55,370 nucleotides of DNA from Chara braunii (lineage: Eukaryota; Streptophyta; Charophyceae; Charales; Characeae). The translations under genes were made by a program, and so were the position numbers. The notes beneath the pieces are model-generated. The model did not search any database and had not been told where the DNA came from. It worked only from the letters and a program-made list of their open reading frames with translations. Positions within the stretch are counted from its first letter, which is position 1. Each line of letters starts with the position of its first letter. Positions 9,246 through 18,545 of the stretch are shown here, one piece after another. The stretch is taken from assembly GCA_003427395.1 (NCBI GenBank), contig BFEA01000150.1, positions 2,246,688 through 2,302,057 of the forward strand, written 5' to 3'.

Positions 9246-9342
9246 CCCCCCCCCCCCTCCCCCCTTCCCTTCCTTTGCCCATCAAGCCCTTTCATGACGT
9301 CTTTTCCATTGCTCCAGGTAGTGCAGCAGCTGGCCACAGTGA

Positions 9343-9410
9343 AGACACCCTGGTCCTTTTTTATGACACCCTGGTCCTTTTTCCTGACACCCTGGTCCAT
9401 TTTTCTACAG
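9343..9410. repeat. Minisatellite, ~21-22-bp unit x3
   Basis: Three copies of GACACCCTGGTCC plus a T-rich spacer start at 9343, 9365 and 9386. No coding role is evident. Confidence 0.85.
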
Positions 9411-9765
9411 CCTGTTTCAGGAGGATGGTAGAGGAAGCGTCCGTTCAGGGATTGGGCAGGCACAGGAGCAGGCAGCACTGGTGCTATCTCTGCCGCGCAC
9501 CACAGTGACTGTGGATGTTTTATGACCAGGTTCATCCTTTCTCACCAGAATTATTGAACCAGTGGGGCTGAGTGTCAGTCTCCACCTGCTGTGCAGGGGG
9601 TGGGAGATGTCTATCCCACTACCCTTAAAAAAAAAAGGAAAAAAGAAAAGATCCTTATCAATTATGGGGAGCGTTCGTCAGGTTCCCTTTCCACCAGCAG
9701 GCAAGTCAATACGATACAACATTATTATTTTATTTTATTTGGAAAGGATACAACATTTGGTCACT

Positions 9766-9797
<32 letters not shown>

Positions 9798-9923
9798 CAA
9801 CCCTCTCCATTATCTCTTGTTCCCACAGGTTTTCCCATGTACCCGACAATGCATGCCGGCTAGCGTGCAGCTGCGGCTGCGGATAAGTTGTGCCTACTGG
9901 ACCAAAAAGGCGCAAGGCGGCTG

Positions 9924-10107
9924 TTAAAACACCAGTACCTTTCCGCGCTTAAAAACAAAAGCGTGGCGGTTAACACGGCGGTACAGGCCCCCTGCTAAAT
10001 GGCTGGCGGTGGCGGGCAGGTGCATCTGTGTGGAAATGTGTTTTGGCGGAACGCAGGGCAATTTCGGGCCTGTGGCCGATACATGAGAAAAGGTACTGGT
10101 GGTTTAA
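9924..10107. mobile_element. TTAA-flanked MITE, copy 3 (184 bp)
   Basis: The left end is TTAA-AACACCAGTACCTTT and the right end AAAGGTACTGGTGGT-TTAA. TTAA is present at both edges. The interior is GC-rich and non-coding. Confidence 0.75.
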
Positions 10108-10195
10108 ACCATTGGCTGCTATGCGCTTGAATCAGGGCATGCTAACACTGCAGTACCCAATCCGCATAATCCCCAAATCCCGAAAAAAATAGTGC

Positions 10196-10394
10196 CGAGG
10201 AATAGTCACACCAGGATGTCATTTCCCCAAGCTACTTATTCGTGACCCCATTTGTCAGCAGCCTGAGCGGCCGCGGGGTTGGGATTTTGCGTGTCGAGGG
10301 ATAGTCACACCAGGATCTCATTTTCCCAAACTACTTATTTGTGACCCCATTTGTCAGCAGCCTGAGGGGCCGCAGAGGTTGGGAATTTGCGATA
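10196..10394. repeat. Tandem duplication, 99-bp unit
   Basis: Two copies of a unit containing ATAGTCACACCAGGAT and GTGACCCCATTTGTCAGCAG lie 99 bp apart. They are clearly homologous with scattered substitutions. Confidence 0.85.
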
Positions 10395-10603
10395 GCCTCG
10401 GGAGGTTACCGCAAATTCCCTATGTTTTTCCGTTTTTTTGTTTTTTTGTTTTTGTTTTCTTTCCCTTTGTTGTTTGGAATCAAGCTGCGGAAATGGAAAG
10501 AAATTCGAAGACGGCAATATTGCCAGGAAATGTGATCTCGCAGTGTGACTGGAGCAGTCGAAGAGGACCCAAAATCCAATCCAGGCGGTCGCAATCTTGT
10601 CTG

Positions 10604-10654
10604 AAGCTGGACCCGGTTTCCAGCAGGTGTTGCTCCCCACCAATAGATGGAGCT
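10604..10654 (+). repeat. Two-hairpin element, copy D
   Basis: Hairpin 1 is GCTGGA-CCCGGTT-TCCAGC and hairpin 2 is GCTCC-CCACCAATAGAT-GGAGC. It is followed by TTTGTTTTTC and an A-run. GATGGAGCTTTGTTT then recurs with another A-run (10684-10717), as if the 3' end and tail had been added twice. Confidence 0.8.
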
Positions 10655-10889
10655 TTGTTTTTCAAAAAAAAAAAAAAAAAGAAGATGGAGCTTTGTTTAA
10701 AAAAAAAAAAAAAAAAATCTTGTCTGTTGCGAAATGGGGAAGCAGTGTGACCGGTCCACTCACTATATTTTTTTCCCAAATCGGGCATCCGATTTTTTTA
10801 AGAAAATATTATTTTGGGTACGCAGTGTGAGCGTGCCCTCATTCTGAGCAATCGGGTCTCATTCCACCTTTTCCATTTCGCTCGAAAAT

Positions 10890-11108
10890 GGGAAGTACAT
10901 GGAGCGTGTCAAAATGGAGGTGGCGCGAAGACTTGAAAATGTAGATTTTTTTTCGGGAGTCTGACAACTCTCCATGCACTTCCCTTAAAAAAGGGAAGTA
11001 CATACGGAAAAAAAAAAAAAAAAAAAAAGGGAAGTACAGGGAGAGTTTGTCAGACTCCCAAAAAATTCTACATTTTTGAGTCTTTGTGCCACCTCCATTT
11101 TGACACGC
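10890..11108. mobile_element. Foldback element with ~85-95-bp arms
   Basis: The left arm (10890-10986) holds GGGAAGTACATGGAGCGTGT, CAAAATGGAGGTGG and GGGAGTCTGACAACTCTCC. The right arm (11027-11108) holds their reverse complements in order. An A-run of about 20 lies in the loop together with an extra copy of AGGGAAGTACAT. No coding sequence is present. It has the structure of a foldback MITE and abuts a U6 retrosequence. Confidence 0.8.
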
Positions 11109-11141
11109 GGGGAATTTTCTGTGTTATTTTTTTTGTGTTTC

Positions 11142-11213
11142 TGGAACGACACAGAGAAGATTAGCATGGCCCCTGCGCAAGGATGACACGCATAAATCGA
11201 GAAATGGTCCAAA
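11142..11213 (+). pseudogene. U6 snRNA retrosequence, 5'-truncated
   Basis: From GGAACGACACAGAGAAG through AGCATGGCCCCTGCGCAAGG, ATGACACGCATAAATCGAG and AAATGGTCCAAA, this is U6 lacking its 5' stem. It is followed by a few bases and a run of about 18 A. 5' truncation plus an A-tail indicates retrotransposition. It is the best-preserved U6 3' half in the window. Confidence 0.9.
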
Positions 11214-11261
11214 GTATAATTAAAAAAAAAAAAAAAAAAACTTGAAGCTCCCACAGAGTGT

Positions 11262-11335
11262 CCGACAGAGTGCTCTCGGTTTCGGAGAGCACCTGCAGGC
11301 TGAGGACTCCACGAAAACGGAGAGTCCTCTCAGAC
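11262..11335. repeat. Two adjacent short hairpins
   Basis: GTGCTCTC...GAGAGCAC is followed within 20 bp by GAGGACTCC...GGAGAGTCCTC. Both are short inverted repeats with small loops, just downstream of the U6 A-tail. The function is unknown. Confidence 0.6.
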
Positions 11336-11412
11336 TGGAGGGAATCTTTCTGACAGCTCTCTTTTTTACCTTTTCCTTTCCTTGTTCTTTTTTTTGGGGG
11401 GCAACTTCAGTA

Positions 11413-11582
11413 GAGTCACAAAAACGAGTTATAAATTACAATTGCACTATGGGCCAAGATACAGTTTGCAATTGCACTTGAGGCACCCTACCTGGCCAGA
11501 AGCTGGTTGCATACATTGCCCGAACTGCAATTCGAAACTGTATCTTGGTCCATAGTGCAACTATAACTCATTTTTGTGACTC
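11413..11582. mobile_element. Foldback MITE, ~170 bp
   Basis: The arms GAGTCACAAAAACGAGTTAT...CAATTGCACTATGGGCCAAG and their reverse complements at 11528-11582 pair over about 55 bp with few mismatches. The spacer is about 60 bp. It is non-coding, and no second copy was seen in the window. Confidence 0.75.
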
Positions 11583-11696
11583 CCACGTAGTTTCCCCTTT
11601 TTGTCTTTTTCCCCCCCCGAGAAAATCAGGTGGATGGGCTTCTGGCAGGAGGTGTTAAGAGCACCTTCCTCTCTGAGGACTCACCCTGTATCAAAG

Positions 11697-11746
11697 GCTC
11701 CCTCTATTGGTCGGGAGCAGCACGTGCTGGAAATCAGGCCCAGCGA
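11697..11746 (-). repeat. Two-hairpin element, copy E
   Basis: The reverse complement gives CGCTGGGCCTGATTTCCAGC, then a diverged second hairpin containing GACCAATAGAGGGAG. The conserved order and spacing identify it. Confidence 0.65.
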
Positions 11747-12111
11747 CTCTGTACAACATTCAAGTTTTGTAAACAGATCTGTATTGTGTGCCCTAACTGC
11801 TAGAGCATTCTCAGTTGAAGATACAGAATGGACAGTCCTTCGACTCATGGGGAAGCAAGAAACAGAAGAGTGCAGTAATCGGAAGCCATTTGCACCGTAT
11901 TGATCAGAATACGTCGATACGGTCTGAGATACCTTTGAAAGTGTTGGGGCTCCAACAGGAGTTGATGAAGAAAGACTTCCCTGTCCAGTTTGTGAATAGA
12001 GTCTTCCGACGTTACAGTAGCAGAAGAGACCAACTCTGGAAGAAGACCATGAACCTGATATGTGATACATAAGACAGGGCGTTTGCTGGGTTTGTACACC
12101 GCTAATTGCGG

Positions 12112-12115
12112 NAAT

Positions 12116-12149
<34 letters not shown>
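12112..12149. other. N plus long T-tract: unresolved assembly point
   Basis: A single N at 12112 is followed by ATG and about 33 T. Such a tract is beyond reliable short-read assembly, so continuity across it is unproven. Confidence 0.8.
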
Positions 12150-12154
<5 letters not shown>

Positions 12155-12219
12155 CTGGAAGCGGCCTATTCGACGCGGAGATAGGAGCACCCTCCGCAAA
12201 CACGACCCCAGTAGAAGAT

Positions 12220-12267
12220 GGTTCCATTCTATTGGTAGGAAGGGACCAGCTGGAAATAGGGTACCGG
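12220..12267 (-). repeat. Two-hairpin element, degenerate copy F
   Basis: The reverse complement has the order CCCTATTTCCAGCTGG then CCAATAGAATGGAAC, matching the element with many changes. It supports the family but is too decayed to fold well. Confidence 0.45.
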
Positions 12268-12399
12268 AACCAATCATGAGGAGTTATCGATGGGCAGCAT
12301 TGATTGCCCTCAGGTGAGGGGATTAACAGCTCATCAAATCAATTAGGAGTGATGTATGAGAACAGATGCAAGTGAAACCAACTAAGTGTGTAGAACTCA

Positions 12400-12500
12400 A
12401 GCAATCTACCAATCAACCTCCTATTTTCCCCCATTGTTGATGAACAAATCCAATCGATCCAAGTCAATCCAATCAATCAAATCAATCAATCAACCATATC
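12400..12500. repeat. (CAAT)n-rich tetranucleotide region
   Basis: Imperfect runs of CAATCAAT and AATCAATC. A related, opposed array lies at 13035-13165. Confidence 0.8.
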
Positions 12501-12660
12501 AATCAAATCTATGAAATCGACGTTCGAACCACTCGAGGGGGGGGAGATCTCAATGCTCAGGCTAATGCTGCTTCCAGACCGGTATGGAACCGCGCCATAT
12601 CCCTCCCTCATGGCAAAAAAAAAAAAAAAAAAAAAGGAAAAGGAAGCCAGGCCGTTCAGA

Positions 12661-12681
12661 GTGTGTGTGTGTTTGTGTGTC

Positions 12682-12731
<50 letters not shown>

Positions 12732-12755
12732 GTGTGTGTCTGTGTGTGTGTGCGC
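12661..12755. repeat. (GT)n microsatellite
   Basis: A long GT run with a few interruptions. The Val-Cys open frames here are artefacts of the repeat. Confidence 0.95.
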
Positions 12756-13034
12756 GCTTGTCTGCGCTTGTCTGTGGGTTGGTCTGGGAGCGCTATGAAC
12801 TACATCATACGAATGTCTGGGAGCAAACCGACCTCTCACAGATGGTGAAGACCACAGCCAGGAGCCGCCCTGTCACACATGTTGTAAGGATAGCATAGCG
12901 GAAGACTGAAATACCGACATGGCATATTCGAATATGGCTTCCAGTGTCATGACCCATACTACATACCAAAATGGTGCAGACCAGACCCCTGATCCAAGAA
13001 TGTACAGATGTGGTTAGGAACACATAGGTTGTTG

Positions 13035-13165
13035 AGAGATTGATTGATTGATTCAATCAATCATTCTTCACTGATTGATTGATTGAGTGAGTGAGTGATT
13101 GATTGAATGAACTGGCCCATCCACCGCCCCAATCAGTCAATCAATCAATCAATCAATCAATCACT
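13035..13165. repeat. Opposed (ATTG)n and (CAAT)n runs
   Basis: GATTGATTGATT and TCAATCAATC runs alternate in opposite orientation, so the region can fold back on itself. It is non-coding. Confidence 0.8.
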
Positions 13166-13181
13166 ACACAGACAGTCAACA

Positions 13182-13182
<1 letters not shown>

Positions 13183-13237
<55 letters not shown>

Positions 13238-13250
13238 GTGAGACAACACA

Positions 13251-13306
<56 letters not shown>

Positions 13307-13308
13307 TA
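13183..13308. repeat. (TG)n/(CA)n palindromic microsatellite
   Basis: About 54 bp of TG repeats turn at TGTTGTGAGACAACAC into about 55 bp of CA repeats, forming a perfect dinucleotide palindrome with a tiny loop. Such a structure is unstable and hard to assemble. Confidence 0.9.
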
Positions 13309-13359
13309 CAGGTCAAGAAGTACGAGAGAAGCGATAGGAGCCGGATGTGCGAGCTCGCG

Positions 13360-13860
13360 CATTCCCTCTCTCTCCTCCCCTCTCCCCCTCTCTCTTCTCT
13401 CCCTCTCTTTCTCTCGTTCTCCTCCTCTCCGATTGTGTTCCTTTTTCCCTTTTTTTTCCCCTTTTTTTCCTTTTTTTCCTGTCTTCCTCTGTTTCAGTGT
13501 TTCCACTTCCTTCTTCCCCCTTTTTTTGTAACTTCCTTCTCAACCTTTTTTCTTTTTTCTTTTTTCTTTTTCCTTTTTCCTTTTTTCTTTTCCTTTTTTT
13601 TTTTTTCTTTTTCTTTTCCTTTCCTTTTCTTTTTTCTGTTTGTTTTTCTTTTTTTTTTCTTTTTCTTTTTCTTTTCTTTTCTTTTTTCTTTTCTTTTATT
13701 TTTTTCTCCCTTTTCTTTTTCCTTTTTTTCGTTTTTTCGTTTTTTCTTTTTTCTTTTTTCTTTTTTTCTTCTTTCTTTTTTTCTTCTTTCTTTTTTTCTT
13801 CTTTCTTTTTTTTTTCTTTTCCTTTCCTTTTTTCCTTTGTCTTGTTTCCTCCCCCCCGGG
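13360..13860. repeat. Polypyrimidine tract >500 bp
   Basis: The plus strand is almost wholly C and T (CTCTCC, then TTTTCTTTTTC motifs) for 500 bp. Long Phe/Ser frames on one strand and Lys/Glu frames on the other are artefacts. Such a tract can form triplex DNA, but no function can be inferred. Confidence 0.9.
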
Positions 13861-14039
13861 AATGGCAGGGTAGTATGGACCCGGCTTCCTGAATAAGACC
13901 CTGGACAATAGGAATCGGCCAACTGGAGATTGCGACAGCAACCTACTCTCGGATCATGACGAATAAGGTCGGAGTCTCGGGTGATACGTAGGCCTCTGGG
14001 AGCATAAGTAGGCCATGGATTTGTCTTAGCTATCGAACC

Positions 14040-14790
14040 AGGTTAATTTTTTCTCTTCCCTGTCACTCGACCTTCTCCCTCTTTTTCTGTTTTCCTTTTT
14101 CCTTTTTTCCGTTTTTTTTTTTGGAAGCTTTTCATGACTGTGGGATAGATGCGTTTATATGACTGAATAGGAGCGATAGCTTGCATCGGAAGGCTGCGGC
14201 TCTTGAGCATGCTTCGCGACTATATCAGAACAGAACACGGTGTTCTATTCGTTGGACTGACAATACGATCGATAGCTCTCACGATTGGCGGAACGTCCGG
14301 TTTTCCACGGACTGCGTGGGGTTGAGTGGATCGACGGGCAGCATGGACATCTTCGCCGAGGAGGAAGTGGTAACGTTACTGTGAAGCAGCACCCTCCTGG
14401 TCCTACGATCGTACCCCGGTACGTGGGCACTCCGGAGATGAGCATCATGCAGTCTACCTCTACCTGCCCCGCCGAACCTGGCCCATCTAGCCTAACCCCC
14501 GCGTCTGCACGAAGCGTCGTATTCCTGCCCCTCCTCCTCGCCTTGCTTCCCAGCCTCGCCATAGCCTGCACGCTGCTTACTGCTTGCCTCTCTGAGGGTG
14601 TTTTTCTTCGGTTATCGGCGAGGCGCTTAGCTTTCCTGCTCGGCGGCACCATCTGCTTCGCGACCCTCTTTCTTGCTGGCTGCTGCTGCCTGTTCTTCGT
14701 AATAGGCGCTGAAGGGTGGCTGGCTCATTAGCCCGGTGGTGTGTTTTGCGACAGCAAGAGCTATGGAGCATAAATCTGTGGCGGAGGCCT
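14040..14790. other. Sequence without a recognised gene
   Basis: A frame of 148 codons at 14285-14731 contains a hydrophobic stretch (residues ~87-120) but no domain, and the opposite strand is also open. I see no reason to prefer either. Confidence 0.3.
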
Positions 14791-14809
14791 CAATTTGCGC
14801 ATTTTTGGA

Positions 14810-15000
14810 CTTCCTCTCGTTCCTCTCCTTCCTTTCCTTCCTTTACTTCCTCTACTCCCTTCCCTACTCCCCTCCGCATGACCTCTCCATCCCCNCCCCG
14901 CCCCGCCTCCCTCCACCCGACCCCACGACCCTCCACCCCCCCTATCTCGCCGCACCCCTCCTCTTAGCCCTACCACCCCATCCCCCCCGCCTTCCAGAGA
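14810..15000. repeat. C/T-rich low-complexity block with N
   Basis: CCTTCC and CCCC-rich sequence with an N at 14895. It is low complexity and non-coding. Confidence 0.8.
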
Positions 15001-15046
15001 CCATGGAAGATGTCCCTCCCTCTGGTCAGGCCCCACGTGGCATAAG

Positions 15047-15200
15047 GCAGAAAAGCGCTTTAGGGAGTTGCCACGCCCTTCCCGCAATTCGGCGAGATGA
15101 TCCGCACAGATGCAGGAATGCGAGCAGAAAAGCGCTTTAGGGAGTTGCCACGCCCTTCCCGCAATTCGGCGAGATGATCCACGCAGATGCAGGAATGCGA
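15047..15200. repeat. Tandem duplication, 77-bp unit
   Basis: GCAGAAAAGCGCTTTAGGGA starts at 15047 and again at 15124. The two units are nearly identical to their ends (GATGCAGGAATGCGA), so the duplication is recent. Confidence 0.9.
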
Positions 15201-16070
15201 CGGATCTGGAGGAAAGAGCTGAAGCGGGATATGACCCTTCCCCCCTTCCCTTTATCCCCCCTCCCTCTCCATCCCCCGGTCTTTTCTTCTACCTGTTTGG
15301 AACCGCATGAGTATTCGATGACAGAGGGTCGAGGTGGGCAATGTATTATGTTCTGATTGGAAGAATAAACTGTTTGATGCGTTCGATTGGTCCTTCGGAA
15401 ATACTGCTCTCATGAAATGCTCGTTCTTTCAATGGATATATTCCCCTGTTCCCCTCCCCCCCCCTTTTTTTGTCTCCCCTCCCTCTCTTGCGCTCCTTTA
15501 CCTCCTCCCCTACATCTCCTCCTGCTCCTCTCTCTCTCCTCCATTGCCCCCTCTCTCTTCCTCTCTCTCTCTTTCTCTCTCTCTCTCTCCCCCCCCTCCT
15601 ATCCTATGGAAAGTTTTCCCACTTCTCTCCATCATCGTCTTTTTATCTCAATCAAATGGCATCCTGTTGATTGGTTGCAATCCCTCAGAAAAGTGTCCCA
15701 ATGGAAGTATATGATTATATCTGAGCTATGGCATGCGGTGGATTGTCTTCTTCCGTTTTTTCGCTTTTTCGTTTTTTCGTCTCCCCTTTTCTTTCTAAAA
15801 TGATTGTTTCGATTGTTGCCCCCTTGAAATACGAAGCACCCCTACCCCCCTTCACTTCGATTTGCCACTAGCGCAGGTTTGGCCTACTTCACGCGATAAA
15901 CGGCCCCATTATTACCCTCACCACAAATGGACATACGAGTGGTTTCACCCCGCCGCGTTGGAATATTGCCTCCCGCGTCTTGCTTTTGCTCACAGTGTGC
16001 CGACGTTTTTTAGTCGGAGTAGCACGAGTATGACATGTCGTGCTCGTGCGTAACGCATGTGACACACACA
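15200..16070. other. C/T-rich and anonymous sequence
   Basis: Low-complexity C/T tracts at 15240-15290 and 15440-15600 are followed by anonymous sequence. No gene or RNA is recognised. Confidence 0.4.
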
Positions 16071-16077
16071 TGCTACA

Positions 16078-16130
16078 CACGCACGCACGCACGCACGCAC
16101 GCACGCATGCACGCACACACACACACACAC
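16078..16130. repeat. (ACGC)n/(AC)n microsatellite
   Basis: A run of GCACGCACGCAC passes into ACACACAC. Confidence 0.9.
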
Positions 16131-16380
16131 AGAACCGGAGGTCGGGACGCGCTGTTGGCGATGGCAACCATCGTCGTCCGTCCGTCAACCCAGGTGAGGA
16201 TGGCCGCCGCCCTCCAGTCTGCACTACAGGTCGCCGGCGACTGACACACGCGATGTTGGAGGAAAAATAAAAATAAAAAATCCCCGCCTCGCATAATGCC
16301 ACGAACCACACGGACCCCGCCCTAACGTGCGTCCGTTTGTCGGACCGTACCTGAGGCCGCATAAAGCTAACATGGTACAA

Positions 16381-16385
<5 letters not shown>

Positions 16386-16425
<40 letters not shown>

Positions 16426-16475
16426 AGAAGAAGAAGTGGAAGAAGAAGAAGAAGACAAAGAAGAGGAAGAAGAAG
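16386..16475. repeat. A-tract (~38) followed by GAA-rich repeat
   Basis: A poly-A run grades into AAGAAGAAG and GAAGAGGAAG. It could be the tail of a retrosequence, but no body is recognisable upstream. Confidence 0.8.
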
Positions 16476-16940
16476 GTAAGAAAAATTGCTGGTCAGCCAA
16501 AACAAAACAAAAATAGAAGGCTGGTCAGTGGACTGGATATGTAAATGTAAAGCGCTGCCAACTGGTGAACTGTACAGAAATATCACAGAAAATGCATATA
16601 AGTCTTCTCACCTCAGTATCCGCACCTGGGCACTCCGTTGTCCAGGTGCATCTTGGATGAGGTACGAGGTACCTGCTTTGCCGCCACCTTCCCATATCCC
16701 AAGGGGAGTATTTCTAATTTGCCCTTCCTCCAACAGTCACAGTGCAAAACTGTGATGCAAAAAAAAAGAAAAAAAAAAGCGATTGTGATTCTAGGTGGCT
16801 ATGCGTGAATGGCCAATCAGCTTGCCTGCCTTATGAACAGGAGGCAAACTGAAGGCAACGGCTAATCAAACAGTCGATCAGTCAGACTCATCCCATACAG
16901 GGATAACACTATTATTTTTCATTTTATTCAAATCTGTATA
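16476..16940. other. Sequence without a recognised gene
   Basis: Anonymous DNA with a short A-rich stretch at 16758-16778. Nothing is recognised. Confidence 0.4.
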
Positions 16941-16946
16941 GTATGT

Positions 16947-17000
16947 GGGACACCGGACCCCGTTTCCAGCAGGTGCAGGTGCGGCTCCCTACCAATACTA
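16947..17000 (+). repeat. Two-hairpin element, copy G
   Basis: GACACCGGACCCCGTTTCCAG and GCTCCCTACCAATA keep the family order. The second half is cut off where foldback MITE-2 copy 1 begins at about 16998, so that MITE probably inserted into it or its edge. Confidence 0.6.
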
Positions 17001-17108
17001 CAGCCTTCCCCCGAATACAACGCACGGTCATTATAGCCATATTTGAGGCATCTTTCAGTCTAGATACAGCCATAATGACCGTACGTTGTATTCGGGGGAA
17101 GACTGTAG
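16998..17108. mobile_element. Foldback MITE-2, copy 1 (~111 bp)
   Basis: The arms are CTACAGCCTTCCCCCGAATA and the reverse complement of CTACAGTCTTCCCCCGAATA, pairing for about 45 bp, including CGGTCATTATAGCC. The loop contains GAGGCATCTTTCAGTCTAG. It is non-coding, and RNA from it would form a near-perfect hairpin. Three more copies are listed. Confidence 0.85.
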
Positions 17109-17477
17109 ATGGAGTGACCTGATTGGGCTCTAGTAGGGGGGGCGGGTTGCTGGGTATCACCCGTGCTATCAGGCCCCGCCGAGTCTTGAAAAAAAAAATA
17201 AAAAAAAAATCAGTCGAACTTAAGCAAAGCACCTGAATCTCGACGGTTTTTACGCAGAGATGCAGAAAAGCAGACAATTGTTTTTGCGACCTATGGACTT
17301 TTCTCCGGCTTTTCGTTCGTACATCTGCCTCTAACCCCCAACCTGCAATTTGAAATCAGATACCCTTGAAGGGTAAACAAATTCCACTGTGTCAGGCACG
17401 CCACAAAGTTTGCTCAGGTTGGTTGCCCGAATAATTATACATCTGCACATCTGTGTACCACTTAGATAACACCCCTT

Positions 17478-17644
17478 GGGTGTGGTCCCACTAGCAAAGA
17501 GGATCTGATAGAATGCCTGAATCTGGACCAGTTTATGGAGATGTGCAGGAGATGGAGATTGAACTGCTCTTCTGCATCTCTGCTTAAAACACATCCAGAT
17601 TCAGGAGCTCGATCCTATCCTTTTTGCTAGTGGGACCTCGGCCC
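17478..17644. mobile_element. hAT-like foldback MITE-3, copy A
   Basis: The ends read GGTCCCACTAGCAAAGAGGA and (inverted) TTGCTAGTGGGACC. CCTGAATCTGGA and TCCAGATTCAGG form the inner arms. Outside GGTCCC, the ends extend to GGG-rich sequence, giving hAT-style termini. No target duplication was confirmed. Confidence 0.7.
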
Positions 17645-17651
17645 TTCAGTT

Positions 17652-17672
17652 GACCTTCGGGGACACGATAAC
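17652..17672 (+). pseudogene. U6 snRNA 5'-end fragment
   Basis: GACCTTCGGGGACACGATAA matches the 5' stem-loop of U6 and is cut off by a T-run of about 26. The same 5' end restarts directly after the T-run. Confidence 0.65.
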
Positions 17673-17698
17673 TTTTTTTTTTTTTTTTTTTTTTTTTT

Positions 17699-17797
17699 GA
17701 CCTTCGGGGACATGATAAAAATTGAAACCATACAGAGAAAGAGAAGATTAGCATGGCCCCTGCACTTTCAAGGATGACATGCATAAATCTCGAAAAA
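17699..17797 (+). pseudogene. U6 snRNA, near full length, degenerate
   Basis: The 5' hairpin (CCTTCGGGGACATGATAAAA), AGAGAAGATTAGCATGGCCC, AAGGATGACATGCATAAAT and a degraded 3' end are in order. There is a short insertion after CAGAG and another after CTGCAC. No plant-type U6 promoter elements (USE, TATA) are seen, so it is judged a pseudogene. Confidence 0.85.
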
Positions 17798-17896
17798 AGA
17801 TAATACCGTATTAATACCCCTCAATCAGCAGCTTCATCCATCATGTACTTGCCACACAGGGTGGCTGTCAGTGTTCAACTGCTGTGGCCCTCTCTC

Positions 17897-18066
17897 TAGG
17901 GCCGAGGTCCCACTAGCAAAGAGGATCGGATCGAATGCCTGAATCTGGATGTGTTTTTTGCAGAGATGCAGAAAAGCAGTTCAATCTCGATCTCCTGCAC
18001 CTGTTCACAAACACATCCAGATTCAGGCATTCGATCCGATCCTTTTTGCTAGTGGGACCACGCCCC
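17897..18066. mobile_element. hAT-like foldback MITE-3, copy B
   Basis: TAGGGCCGAGGTCCCACTAG...CTAGTGGGACCACGCCCC carries inner arms GATCGGATCGAATGCCTGAA and their perfect complement. It is better preserved than copy A. The flanking GGGCCGAGG of this copy and CTCGGCCC beyond copy A face each other across the U6 pseudogene. Confidence 0.8.
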
Positions 18067-18345
18067 GGGACTCCCAAACCTCCGAGGGTTCTTCAGCCTT
18101 TTTTTTTTTTTGACGGCCCAGGTTGTTGTAGAGGTGGGATTCTAGAGATAAGAGAGATGGCAGTCACCCACAGCAATCGGCCATTCGGTTGTCAAGATGA
18201 AGCCCCCCCTCTAAAGACCCCACCCACCCTTCCTCTCATGAGTCTCATCTTTTTCCTCTCATCTTTTGCCCTGGCACACCCTCCCGGAACCACTCAAACC
18301 GCCAAGTCGTAAGAAGTCGAAAACCAGGCAGAGGCACAAAAAAGG

Positions 18346-18545
18346 AAGGCGGAGTTATCATTAAACCACCACTACTTGGCCCAGCTATCGTTGCCGAGCC
18401 TGGAATCCCCCTGCGCGCCAATTTTTGCCGAAGCGCCAGGGTACCGTTACAATTTATTTTAGGCGGAGTTATCATTGAACCACCAGTACTCGGCCTGGAA
18501 TCCCCCTGCGCGCCAGTTTTTGCCGAAGCGCCAGGGTACCATTTC
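18346..18545. repeat. ~117-bp tandem duplication of a MITE end
   Basis: AGGCGGAGTTATCATTAAACC and AGGCGGAGTTATCATTGAACC begin two copies that run through CTGGAATCCCCCTGCGCGCC and GAAGCGCCAGGGTACC. The second copy has lost AGCTATCGTTGCCGAG. The left end of MITE copy 4 is therefore doubled. Confidence 0.85.

Noticed and set aside
12511-12898. Val-Cys repeat frames
   Set aside because: They are translations of the (GT)n microsatellite.
13189-13896. 235-codon frame rich in Phe and Ser
   Set aside because: It is a direct reading of the polypyrimidine tract; the other strand gives Lys/Glu-rich frames of similar length.
17699-17797. Functional U6 snRNA gene
   Set aside because: It has internal insertions, a degraded 3' end and no USE/TATA promoter elements or T-run terminator in the expected place.
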